DNA of 64,000 bases from Phytopythium helicoides (Eukaryota > Oomycota > Peronosporomycetes > Pythiales > Pythiaceae), in contig JANFNE010000001.1 of NCBI GenBank assembly GCA_024867545.1, forward strand, positions 1,860,001 to 1,924,000, in the 5' to 3' direction. Shown here piece by piece: positions 21,906-32,000 of this stretch (position 1 is the stretch's first letter; every line of letters starts with the position of its first letter). A program made the position numbers and the translations under genes. The notes below the pieces were generated by a model. That model made no database searches. It saw only the letters and a program-made list of their open reading frames with translations, and was not told the origin of the DNA.

Positions 21906-23342
21906 ATGAGCGGACTCGATGGCCGCGCCAAGGGCAAGCGCGTGCGCAAGCTGCAGAGCGGCAGCTCCAACCGATGGAGGTTCCTGGGAGCCAACGTCTC
22001 GGATGTGCTCGAGCAGTCGGCGTCGCCCGCGCTTGCGAAGCCGAGGGCACTCCCACGCTCGCTGTCGAGCAGCGCGGTGCTGCCAACTCGAGATGCGCGG
22101 CGATCGACAGCCGTTCGCAATCATGGCGGGTACGATATCGACGGAGACGGTATCGTGGATGCCAGAGAGCTGCGGCTCGCCAAGTTCCTGGACACCATGG
22201 TCGCTCGACGAGTGACTGAGCCAGGTGCACGACCAACGTCGGAACTAAGCGATGCGGAGCTGCTGACCCTACGCCAGCGAGCAGGTCGGCTACTTATCGC
22301 TCAGGAGTTTGTCGAGCGTAACCAAGGACACTTGTGGCGGTATGGGTCCATCTTCACTGGCAAGGACGATGAGCAGAGCACCGAGTTCATCGCCGAGCAC
22401 AAAAACTTCAAGAAGCTGATGGCTTTCTTGGAGAATGTCGAGCGCCAGCGGTCGATCCGGTCGTCGCAGCAGCTCCGAGGTTGCATCCGCAGTAGAGTGG
22501 AAATCGACCAGCCGCAGCAACAAGAAAGCGAAGAGCGCCAAACATGGGTCGAGACGCCTCGAAAAGTGCGTGACCCGACATTCTCAAAGTTTCCACTGCC
22601 AGCCCTGAATCCCAGAAAGATGCTACCTCCATTTATTAGTGAAGACGAGGGTCATGAGAAAAAAGGATCAGTCGCGGTCAACACTTATGGCGCCATTGAT
22701 GTTGATGGCGACGGTGTAATAGACGATGACGAGATGAAGCTCCATCTTCGCCTACAAGAAGCGACGATTACTGCATCAAGTGGCGATAGCTCAGGGCAGT
22801 CACGCCAATGGCAACAACTCGAAGGTCGAAGGATGATGGCCAAGGACTTTGTCACGCGCAACGAAAGTCGGCTGTGGCATTTTGACGTGTCGTACAAGAA
22901 TAGAGAGCCCCAAGATATTGCCGACGAAATTGCCTCCAGTAAGGCCTTCGCCAAGGACTTCAATCGACTCCGAGCCAAAGAGCGCGTTCTGCGCCTCAAG
23001 TCTTCTGCCGGTGTGTCTGGCTGTCTTGTGCAGATCGAACCACCAGAATTATCCGACGACCCGAGTAAGTCACTCGATTTTCGGCGCGTCCGCGACCGAA
23101 CGGAGCTGTTTCGTGCTCGACGTGAGCTACAAAAGCCTCTCCCTCTGCAACGTGGTATCTTTAAGGGTGACCCCGACGGCATCCAAACAGGAACGGTGTT
23201 TGGAGTTCGAGAGGATAACCCCACAGGAATGGGGCGGTCGGCTAGCGAGAGCTGCATTGGTTTGCCACGTATTTTTGACGCTCCGCGGAGGATAGAGCCC
23301 ACGGGTAGTTTTTCCGTGACCAAGTGGATACTAGACAACTAA
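21906..23342 (+). CDS. EF-hand protein with an internally duplicated unit
   Basis: 478 residues from the ATG at 21906 (MSGLDGRAKGKRVRKLQ); the frame is open to 21855 but the extension is Arg-rich. Two canonical-looking EF-hand loops are visible: YDIDGDGIVDARE (about residue 85) and IDVDGDGVIDDDE (about 265), with Asp at 1, 3 and 5 and Glu at 12. Each is followed by a similar helical block ending in a tract like FVERNQGHLWR / FVTRNESRLWH, so the protein is an ancient tandem duplication of one EF-hand-plus-helices unit. Likely a calcium sensor; the partner is unknown. The inner edge of the inverted repeat falls within the coding region at 22653, between the two units. Confidence 0.8.
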   Translation: MSGLDGRAKGKRVRKLQSGSSNRWRFLGANVSDVLEQSASPALAKPRALPRSLSSSAVLPTRDARRSTAVRNHGGYDIDGDGIVDARELRLAKFLDTMVARRVTEPGARPTSELSDAELLTLRQRAGRLLIAQEFVERNQGHLWRYGSIFTGKDDEQSTEFIAEHKNFKKLMAFLENVERQRSIRSSQQLRGCIRSRVEIDQPQQQESEERQTWVETPRKVRDPTFSKFPLPALNPRKMLPPFISEDEGHEKKGSVAVNTYGAIDVDGDGVIDDDEMKLHLRLQEATITASSGDSSGQSRQWQQLEGRRMMAKDFVTRNESRLWHFDVSYKNREPQDIADEIASSKAFAKDFNRLRAKERVLRLKSSAGVSGCLVQIEPPELSDDPSKSLDFRRVRDRTELFRARRELQKPLPLQRGIFKGDPDGIQTGTVFGVREDNPTGMGRSASESCIGLPRIFDAPRRIEPTGSFSVTKWILDN

Positions 23343-24021
23343 GCGTGTACTTCAGAGTACCATTCCACTTCAACGAGTCGTCTTACCAATGATTGACGAC
23401 GACACGTGCTGCTAGATTGTTACTTCAGTTAATTTCGTTGCAGGCTTGGATGCGAGCTCTCCAGAACACAGAGAATGGAGCTTTCGTTGCTTCCATCACA
23501 TTCGGTGGCTCTCGCCATTGATATCGCCGTCAAATTCACTCATAGACATCAGCTGCAGACACAAAAAAACCGCCAGTTGCTCCCCTGTCTTTTACCTTCA
23601 GTTGCAGACTATGCGCAGACTTTGTTGCCGCTACCGCACTTCGAGCGTCTTGTAACAGCGCCTGGACTCGCAAGGAGGCCAACTTCGCTTTCGTGTGTTT
23701 CGCCGACAAAGCGCACTGCCCAAGGCAATCAATCTATAGCCTTACCGCCTACGCACTTCAAATCCAGGTCAATGTGCGTCCCATAATCAGCGATGGGCCA
23801 TGCATCGCTAGTAGAGCCAATATATAGCCTCCAACGACTGCTGCGTCAGAGCTCCGCGATGGATGTCCATTTTCTCCAGCATCAAACGCAATGCTTACAT
23901 TTCAATGGGAGAAGCTGGATTGTGGGACGCCATGTAGCCAGCCCCTCTGTGATCTCTAGACATCCCACGAACGATTTGCGAGCATTTTCGCCACTCGCAG
24001 CTTTGCTTCGTCCTGCAGGCC
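23343..24021. other. Intergenic, no gene seen
   Basis: About 680 bp between the EF-hand stop and the amine oxidase start, inside the spacer of the inverted repeat. Short open frames exist but none has a recognisable product. It probably holds the EF-hand 3' flank and the oxidase promoter. Confidence 0.4.
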
Positions 24022-25673
24022 ATGACGCAGGACGAGCGCCTCTCGCACTGCCGAGTGGCGATTGTTGGCGCGGGCGTTGCGGGGCTCTCGGCCGCCAACG
24101 CGTTGGTTGCGTCCGGCAAGTTGTCAACCAGCGACGTGCACGTGCTCGAAGGCGCCGCGCGCATTGGCGGACGCGTGCAGACTCGGCCGTTCAGTGATAA
24201 GCTTTCCATGAACATGGAGGTCGGTGCAGCGTGGATCCATGGGACTCAAGACAATCCGTTTGCGGATCTGGCAATGAAGTTTGGGATCAAGTGGAAGGAA
24301 ATTGCGCCGCGCAACCCGTCGCTCCATCCAGGATCATGCTCCAGCTACTGTATCTACGATGGAAAGAGCCAACTGAGCGACCTAGAAGTTCAGGAGATGT
24401 GGGGGTGGCAGGAACTGCTCATGCAAAAGCTGAACGCACTCGCGACGTCCAAGGACAGCACAGCATCTGGACTGCCAGTGTCCAAGGTCATTGATAGACT
24501 GGTGGAGAAGGACCCCGAGCTGCACCCGCTGGTGAGCAGCGCTGCGAACGGAAGGAAGAGATTGGACTTTTGCGTATATATGATGGAGACGTACCTCGGC
24601 GCGACGACTGACGAACTGCAGATCGACAGCTTTGTTGGGATTGACACCATCGGGTACAGTGACGCGACGAACAAAACTATCCTGCGCAACCAAACGTCTA
24701 ATCAGTGCTTGCTTTGCTCTTGCTCAGTGACAGCCCGGGTCCTCACTGCATTGTTCCGAGTGGCATGCAGAGTTTCATCGAAGGACTTGCTGAACCCGTC
24801 AACGATTGTATTCGCACCAATACTCGGGTGCAGTCGATTGATTATAGTGATGAAAGCAAGGTCCAAATCACGACCTCAAGCGGCAAGACTATCGAAGCTG
24901 ATTTCGTGATCGTGACGAGCTCGCTCGGATACCTCAAGACGAATCAACTGAAGTTCGTACCTGAGCTCCCAAAGGCCAAGAAGGACGCGATCGATCGGTG
25001 CGAAATGGGTCTGTACATGAAGATATTGCTGCAATTCCCATCGGTTTTCTGGCCAAAGGATATCACATTCATTGGTCAGATCGATCCAGAAACTGCCTAT
25101 GGTCAAGGAAATGGAGATAGCAAGAAGCGTTTCTACTTCCCGACGATCCTGAATTTCCATGCTATCAAGAACGCACCAGTCCTGGAAGCTGAACTCGTTG
25201 GTGAACTTGCGGTTCAAGCCGTGTCTACCATGACCGAACACGAGATCGCAAATGCCATGTTCTTGCAGTTGCGAGACACATTTGGCGCAGACATTCCTGC
25301 TCCTGTCGGTCACTTTATCACTCGGTACGTGATTGCTTGCTCTACTCGTGACTGGTTCAAAGAACGTCGTCTAAGCACTTGTGTTTGCCGAGAAAGATGG
25401 GACCAAGACGAGTGGTCCCACGGTGCTTTCAGCTGCCAGACAGCAAGCTGCACTCATGAAGACCCGGAGATTTTGCGCCAAAACATCGGAAATCGGGTAT
25501 TCTTTGCAGGAGAGGCCACCAATTACGAGTTCCAAGGCTGCTTACAGGCCGCTTACATCACCGGTACGACCCACACCAAATAAAACTAGCCCTTGCCAAC
25601 TAACTTACGCACACTTAATTTTCCTAATACAACAGGGACTCAAGCGGCCGAGGAGATTATCGCTCTGTGGTAA
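24022..25673 (+). CDS. Polyamine/amine oxidase-like flavoenzyme, 4 exons
   Basis: Exons 24022-24653, 24728-25324, 25397-25563 and 25636-25673 join in frame to 477 residues. The N-terminus has the FAD-binding dinucleotide motif VAIVGAGVAGLSAA, then GGRVQT and EVGAAWIHG, all typical of the monoamine/polyamine oxidase family. The C-terminus has RWDQDEWSHGAFS followed by NRVFFAGEATN and ends GTQAAEEIIALW, the FAD-contacting C-terminal block. No signal peptide and no C-terminal peroxisomal tripeptide are obvious. The family oxidises spermine, spermidine or related amines with release of H2O2; the substrate cannot be told here. It sits alone between the arms of the inverted repeat, and its stop lies only about 45 bp from the right arm's inner edge. 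Confidence 0.85.
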
Positions 25674-26465
25674 AGCGCATCTACTATCTCGAGCAACAGG
25701 CTTGTCATCGATTGTTCGACCCTCATCTTCACTAATAAATGGAGGTAGCACCTTTCTGGGATTCAGGGCTGGCAGTGGAAACTTTGAGAATGTCGGGTCA
25801 CGCACTTTTCGAGGCGTCTCGACCCATGTTTGGCGCTCTTCGCTTTCTTGTTGCTGCGGCTGGTCGATTTCCACTCTACTGCGGATGCAACCTCGGAGCT
25901 GCTGCGACGACCGGATCGACCGCTGGCGCTCGACATTCTCCAAGAAAGCCATCAGCTTCTTGAAGTTTTTGTGCTCGGCGATGAACTCGGTGCTCTGCTC
26001 ATCGTCCTTGCCAGTGAAGATGGACCCATACCGCCACAAGTGTCCTTGGTTACGCTCGACAAACTCCTGAGCGATAAGTAGCCGACCTGCTCGCTGGCGT
26101 AGGGTCAGCAGCTCCGCATCGCTTAGTTCCGACGTTGGTCGTGCACCTGGCTCAGTCACTCGTCGAGCGACCATGGTGTCCAGGAACTTGGCGAGCCGCA
26201 GCTCTCTGGCATCCACGATACCGTCTCCGTCGATATCGTACCCGCCATGATTGCGAACGGCTGTCGATCGCCGCGCATCTCGAGTTGGCAGCACCGCGCT
26301 GCTCGACAGCGAGCGCGGGAGTGCCCTCGGCTTTGCAAGCGCGGGCGACGCCGACTGCTCGAGCACATCCGAGACGTTGGCTCCCAGGAACCTCCATCGG
26401 TTGGAGCTGCCGCTCTGCAGCTTGCGCACGCGCTTGCCCTTGGCGCGGCCATCGAGTCCGCTCAT
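25605..26465 (-). pseudogene. Truncated duplicate of the EF-hand gene with a novel tail
   Basis: Copy of the first ~250 codons of the EF-hand gene in the right arm. Homology ends at 25718, after SEDEG. The frame then runs 37 codons into unique sequence antisense to the last exon of the amine oxidase and stops at 25605. The copied part has kept its frame and its first EF-hand loop; the second loop and the C-terminal half are missing. Probably a non-functional duplication by-product, but the open frame and copied promoter mean it may be transcribed as a 286-residue protein. Confidence 0.8.
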
Positions 26466-27927
26466 GGACGTCAGCGGCGGTCGCAACTGCGCAAACCGCC
26501 GGGACGCGCGCCTCACCGCCTCGCTCGCTGCGCAATCAGCTCGCAGGGACTTTTATGCCTCACCGCGAGCGCCTCGCATACTCACGAGCGCCTCGCATGC
26601 TCATGAGCCCCAACCGCCTCCACAGCGTCCTGACCCGCAGACTTATGTGCGCGTCTGGGCCGCCGAGCAGGTCGACGCCAGCAATCGGCGGCGCGTAAGC
26701 CGTCGACAGGCTTCGCTTGCTCGTCCGCCGCGCTATTCGTGGCGAGTATGCGGCGCGCGGCTTTACAAGATCCGAAGCAGCGGATCAGGATCAGGTGTCG
26801 ACCATCATTCGTGTAGTATGGCACGCTGTATGTGGGCGAAAGACACGCGCGAAAGGCCGGCGGAATGCCATGTTGAAGTTGAAGGGGTACGCGAGCGTAA
26901 CTTAGCGTAACCACCCACGTCTATGACACACGCGACGGGGCAGAGCGCGCTGAAACACGCATGTTGACAAGGAAACGTCACGGCTCGGCGATTCGCTCGT
27001 ATCGTACCGTACCGTACTGTACAGTACGGTGCTTGCGAACGCGCTCGCTGTACCGTAGTTTTTCCTGTGCGGCCCTGATCTGCGTGCTCCTGCCAGCGTC
27101 TGCCATGCATGCGTGCGCGCAAGCTGCTTCAAAACGCATGGTGGCGAAATGCGCGATGGCGAAAATGCGCGGTGGCAATACGCCATGCGTAGTGTCGTGT
27201 TCTTCTTGTCGAGTGCATGATGGACGTCGGTTGCAACAACAGAAAATATTGCGGTGGTGGCGAGCAATCGAGTCATACTGTACGGCAGGCAGGCTCTGGC
27301 GGACTGCGTGGCTCTGTGCTTGCACATCTGCGCGAGCCATCGGGAGCTCACTCCAGGCAGCCAGCCGGCCATCACTACGGTCGCAATGCAATGGGTCAGC
27401 GCAATCGGAATCGGAATCGGGAGCATAAATGTACGGTACGCTGCAACGCAGTGCTGGACCCGGTTGCATCCGATCGTCCGGAGCACGTCAAGGCCCCGGC
27501 AGGTTGCACTGCTCGCGTTGCGTCGAGTCGGGTTACCCACCACGCGCAGTGCCCCCCTGGGGTCGAATGCTCCGGCTGGTTTGACAGGAGGCGGCTGGAT
27601 ACCTTTCCGAGAGCGGGAGAGCCCATACTCTCCCCAAGTCAACCGCAGATGGACGCTTTCTAACCGCCCGAGCCATCCGCAACCCATGACGCGCGCGCGT
27701 CACGAGGGGTACGCGCCGTCCGCGCTCGCCAATAGACATGCAGCGCCGCAACGGCCGAGTCCGGAGCTCAGCTCGCTCCTACGTCACCTTGGAGGCGCTT
27801 CAAGGCGGCGGCCGTGGGCGCTCGCAGGTCGGCGGCGCTCACTTCCCAATTGGCTCCGGCCCGCCCAAGCGTCCGCTTCCCCCGCCAGCCCCCGCCAACC
27901 TCCCGCCCCGCTCCCCCTCCGCAAGCC
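26466..27927. promoter_or_regulatory. Shared upstream region of PEPCK copy 2 and the truncated EF-hand copy
   Basis: Inverted copy of the left-arm promoter region. The 18 bp palindrome CCGTACTGTACAGTACGG is preserved at 27012-27029. Differences from the left copy are the tandem unit near 26580, the replaced bases near 27590, and single substitutions. No independent gene. Confidence 0.45.
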
Positions 27928-29529
27928 ATGGCGCAGCACGAGACCACGACCGCGGCGCTCAACCTGGGCGCCATCGGCATCGAGAACGACTGCACCGTGT
28001 TCCACAACCTGACGTACGAGCAGCTCGCCGACCACGAGCGCCGCTTCAATGAGGGCTCGTTCGTGCACAACGGCACGTTCGCCGTGGACACGGGCAAGTT
28101 CACGGGCCGCTCCCCCAAGGACAAGTTCATCGTCAAGCAGGCGCCGTCGCAGGACAACGTCTGGTGGGGATCGGTCAACCAACCCGCTCGCCCCGAGGTC
28201 TTCGACGTGCTGCTCAACAAGGCCACCAAGTACTTCAGCTCGGTAGACCGCATGTACGTGTTCGACGGATACTGCGGCGTGAACGAGAAGTCGCGCCTCA
28301 AGGTGCGCATCGTCACGGAGCTGGCCTGGCAGCACCACTTCGTGACCAACATGTTCATCCGGCCCGAGTTCAAAGACATCGCCAGCAACTTCTCGGCCGA
28401 CTTTACCATCATCAACGCCTGCAAGATCGTCGATGAGGACTGGAAGGAGCACGGACTGCACTCGGAGGTGTTTGTCATCTTCAACATCGAGAAGCACATG
28501 GCCATCATCGGCGGCACCTTCTACGGCGGTGAGATGAAGAAGGGCATCTTCTCCATGATGAACTACTACCTGCCGCTCAAGGGCGTCATGTCGATGCACG
28601 CGTCGGCCAACATCGGCCGCGGCGGTGACACGGCCATCTTCTTCGGTCTCTCGGGCACCGGCAAGACGACGCTGTCGGCCGACCCGAAGCGCGAGCTCAT
28701 CGGTGACGACGAGCACGGCTGGGACGACGAGGGCGTGTTCAACTTCGAGGGCGGCTGCTACGCCAAGACGATCGACCTGAGCGCCGAGAACGAGCCCGAC
28801 ATCTTCAACGCCATCCGCCCGAACGCAATGCTCGAGAACGTCTGGATCGACGACAACAACGTGCCGGACTACTTCAACTCGAGCAAGACGGAGAACGGCC
28901 GCGTGTCATACCCCATCTACCACATCCCGCACCACCAGCCCAACTCGCGCGGCAACCACCCGAACGCCGTCATCTTCCTGACGTGCGACGCGTACGGCGT
29001 GCTGCCGCCCGTGGCCAAGCTGTCGGCCGGCCAGGCGCAGTACCACTTCCTCTCGGGCTACACGGCCAAGGTCGCGGGCACGGAGCGCGGCATCACGGAG
29101 CCGCAGGCCACTTTCTCGACGTGCTTCGGCGCCGCCTTCATGACGCTGCACCCGACCAAGTACGCCGACCTGCTCAAGAAGAAGCTCGAGGAGCACAACA
29201 CGCACGTGTACCTCATCAACACGGGCTGGAGCGGCGGTGCCTACGGTGTGGGCAAGCGCATGAAGCTCGCGTTCACGCGCAAGTGCGTGGATGCCGTGCT
29301 GGACGGCAGCATCAACTCGTCCACGTTCGTGGAGGACCCGCTGTTCGGCTTTGAGATTCCCACGACGGTCGAGGGCGTGCCGTCGGAGATCCTCATCCCC
29401 AAGAACTCGTGGACCGACAAGGCCGCTTTCGACGCCACGGCGCTCAAGCTCGCGCAGTCGTTCAAGGACAACTTCAAGGAGTTCATCGTGCCTGGCAACG
29501 ACCTGTCGGTGCATGGCCCGCGCGTCTAA
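27928..29529 (+). CDS. PCK: ATP-dependent phosphoenolpyruvate carboxykinase, copy 2
   Basis: 533 residues, identical in protein sequence to copy 1 on the opposite arm. Coding differences that I could spot are all silent: for example TTC/TTT in the SADFTII stretch, GCC/GCA before MLENVW, TCG/TCA in GRVSYP, and GGT/GGC in LSAGQAQ. Same reaction, motifs and upstream region as copy 1. It converges with the membrane-protein gene, whose stop is 500 bp downstream. Either both copies are expressed and constrained, or conversion between the arms keeps them alike. Confidence 0.97.
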   Translation: MAQHETTTAALNLGAIGIENDCTVFHNLTYEQLADHERRFNEGSFVHNGTFAVDTGKFTGRSPKDKFIVKQAPSQDNVWWGSVNQPARPEVFDVLLNKATKYFSSVDRMYVFDGYCGVNEKSRLKVRIVTELAWQHHFVTNMFIRPEFKDIASNFSADFTIINACKIVDEDWKEHGLHSEVFVIFNIEKHMAIIGGTFYGGEMKKGIFSMMNYYLPLKGVMSMHASANIGRGGDTAIFFGLSGTGKTTLSADPKRELIGDDEHGWDDEGVFNFEGGCYAKTIDLSAENEPDIFNAIRPNAMLENVWIDDNNVPDYFNSSKTENGRVSYPIYHIPHHQPNSRGNHPNAVIFLTCDAYGVLPPVAKLSAGQAQYHFLSGYTAKVAGTERGITEPQATFSTCFGAAFMTLHPTKYADLLKKKLEEHNTHVYLINTGWSGGAYGVGKRMKLAFTRKCVDAVLDGSINSSTFVEDPLFGFEIPTTVEGVPSEILIPKNSWTDKAAFDATALKLAQSFKDNFKEFIVPGNDLSVHGPRV

Positions 29530-30028
29530 GCAAGTGTGCGATGCGATGAGATGGCGTTGAGCAGGCAGACTACTGTTCGCCCAGCTGCCTCACTTCCTCG
29601 TTCGCCCTGCCACCGGCAGTCATGTCTTTGCTTCGTGAAAATCCCCAAGAAGAAAACACAGAAAACACACCAATCGACTCCACCACCATGGGGGAGCATC
29701 AAGTAATATATTCCTCGCATGAAATGTTGCCGTTGTTCCGTGTTGATCGCTTGTTTGTGTATTGATCGAGTTGAGCTCTACAAAAGTGCCGTTCTCGCTT
29801 CTTCATACGAAAGAAAGTCTGCATGCAGAGAGAGTTAGATGGTGAGTGCATGCACATGTGCTTTTGGCTTCAATCGTGACATTTGCTTGTCGATTGTGTG
29901 CTGCTATTGTAAAGCGAAGGAGCTGGTGTTGGCTTCAGAGACACCACTTGAACTGGCAGTTCAGAACTGCCGATATGCTTGATAGATCCAAACATGAAAA
30001 TACCGAGGGAAGCCAAAAACACCCCAGG

Positions 30029-31842
30029 TCATCCCTGATGTCCTTGTGAGCGCAGCCACTTGAATTGGAACGTGAAATCAGCTCCTAGACAACCAAACAA
30101 AGTGTCATCAATTCCGTCAGCTTGACAGAACGCAACTTGACAATCCATACCGAAATGCTCCAGTGAGGTCTGCATCGAGTAGAAGATCCAGATCAGCAGC
30201 TTGGACTGGACTAGTTTCCACTGTAGCTTCAGCACAAAGCCTAACATCTGCATCGCAGAAACGCCAACAATGCGTCGAAGTACGATGATGTGTCCGATAA
30301 ATGATACGATCTCAAGGGCGGCGTAGCCTAGCACATTCGCTATCTTGAGTCTTAGTTGAGGCTCGCTGATGTGGGCGATTGCTGGGAAGTATGCGCGGTT
30401 CGGGAGAAAGTAGAGCGCGTACATGTACACACCTGAAATCGAATACGGCGTAAGAACAATCCAAATATTTCCAAAACGCCGCTGTCTAGACAGTACTTAC
30501 TATAGAAAATGGGAATGATGATCTCAGTGTACTCGATCAGTACGATAAATTCGATGGTAAAGAGAAGATGCCTGGCTGCTCGTATGAACTCCGCTTGCTC
30601 ACTTGCAGTAAGTTCACCGCATTTTGTGCTTGGAGCAACTGAGGCTGATGCGCCTAAAGATTTGCTACTCTTCCCAACAGTTTTTGTCCTGATGTTCGGT
30701 TGATTCGCTGGTATAATGTGTACTTTGTTTTGCGGAGCGATTGGTGACATTAGAAGCGTTGTTATACCTATTTTCGATTTACGGGGACCGAGGTAATTCT
30801 TGCCAGCGACTTCGGTATTGAAGCTCTGACTACTTGCCCTCAATCTAGTGCGCTTCTTGTCGTTTTCTGTGTCAGCAAGAAGAACAGCAGCCTGAATGAA
30901 TCCAATTGATTTTAGCGGATGGTCAGGGGGAAGCTTGGAAAGTAGAATTTGAACAGGTCGAAACCCGCGGATAACATCATGCATCGAAGCCCACGCCTGC
31001 AAAAAGTCGATCGCAAAGAGTAGGAGCGAGGCCCACACACTCGTGGCGCTTTGCATTGCCAGTGATACATATAGCGCGTTAAAGATTTCAACATTGAAGA
31101 TTACAGTTTCCGGCTTCAGGTCGTCGTTGTCGCCAACTAATTTGCTAATGGAATTTTTTGCAGTGATCTTGATTATTGGCAGTAGAATCATATATGGCCC
31201 CTTGTATTTCGATGGCACATTGTTGAATCCAAAAATGAAGATCGGATATATGAACGTGAGGCTCAACTGACTCACGATAACAGCGTTCGCCTTGAAGAAC
31301 TTCCAGAGCAGTGTTCGATCATTCCTTAGCTTCTTGCCATACATGGAAAGGAAGAAGATGGATGAGCTCGAGAGAAAAGGGGCAATACCAGCCACAAACG
31401 TGAATGGAACTGGGAATGGAATGAAGCCAGCGATGAAGTAGGTGAAGCCCGCCTGACCAAATGCAATCACGAACGATGCCCAGAAGGCATGAAATGTTGT
31501 CATACCTAGACCAGGTGTCAGAAACCCTATCTGCGAGTAGATGCCGTACAGCATAGCAAACGATGTAATGTAGCAGCGAACCCAAAAGACGTAATTGGCT
31601 TCACGGCCCTCACTAGGACTGGCAAGTGGCGCGAAGTCCATGATCGTGTTGAGTACGAGGCACGGAAGAGGGGTCATCACGGCCCACGATAGCAATTGAT
31701 ACCACGGTGTGCGAGTCGAGAAAGCATGAAGTCGTCTCACACGCTCCACGGAGTATTTGCCATGAAGCTCGACTTGAGTGAAGAGCCATACTTCGACGAC
31801 GCGCTGCCATACTCGAAGCAGTGCGTTCACGACGACAGCCAT
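30029..31842 (-). CDS. Multi-pass membrane protein of an expanded local family (intact copy)
   Basis: Exons 31842-30501, 30432-30151 and 30084-30029 join with GT-AG introns to 559 residues. By eye there are about ten hydrophobic segments: six or seven in the first half (from PWYQLLSWAVM to LLLFAIDFLQAW), a polar loop of about 130 residues, then three or four more (FTIEFIVLIEYTEIIIPIF and later). Conserved family blocks are VELHGKYSVER, NTIMDFAPLA.PSEGR.ANYVFW and YFLPNRA. Two relatives lie at 33850-34185 and 34439-36249. I do not recognise the family; a transporter, channel or polytopic sensor are all possible. The last nine codons, including the stop, lie inside the inverted-repeat arm, so this C-terminus was probably acquired or rewritten by the duplication. 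Confidence 0.8.
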
Positions 31843-32000
31843 GTCTTGCAAGTGATGCGACCGACCATGGCTGCAAAAGCGTCGCTCTTCCAGCGACGAC
31901 TTCACAAAAATAACATGACACCAAATCATTCGTCGTTGACAAGGGGTGTGCGACAGATTCAGTCGACAGATACAGTCAACAGACTTTCTCATTCCTGTCT

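Larger units (their letters stand above)
18372..22653. repeat. Left arm of a 4.3 kb inverted duplication
   Basis: Reverse complement of 25718-30055 with only scattered substitutions and a few short indels. Contains PEPCK, its upstream region, and the first half of the EF-hand gene. The outer edge is at 18372, where it diverges from the partner. The inner edge is at 22653, inside the EF-hand ORF just after the codons for SEDEG. The EF-hand gene runs uninterrupted across this edge, so this side looks like the original copy. Confidence 0.93.
25718..30055. repeat. Right arm of the 4.3 kb inverted duplication
   Basis: Reverse complement of 18372-22653. Indels seen by eye: an extra ~19 bp tandem unit at about 26565-26600 (AGCGCCTCGCAT.CTCACG occurs twice here, once in the left arm), and a ~10 bp difference at about 27583-27596 (TTTGACAGGAGGC here, TGC on the left). 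The outer edge, 30055, falls inside the last exon of the membrane-protein gene; the inner edge, 25718, is just past the amine oxidase stop. Confidence 0.93.

Noticed and set aside
24022..25673. Amine oxidase as cargo of a transposon formed by the inverted arms
   Set aside because: The arms are ordinary host genes without transposase or target duplication, and their edges fall inside host genes. A segmental inverted duplication explains the layout.
26251..26910. Plus-strand frames of 187-219 codons in the right arm
   Set aside because: They are antisense to the truncated EF-hand copy and its promoter, and mirror equivalent frames in the left arm.
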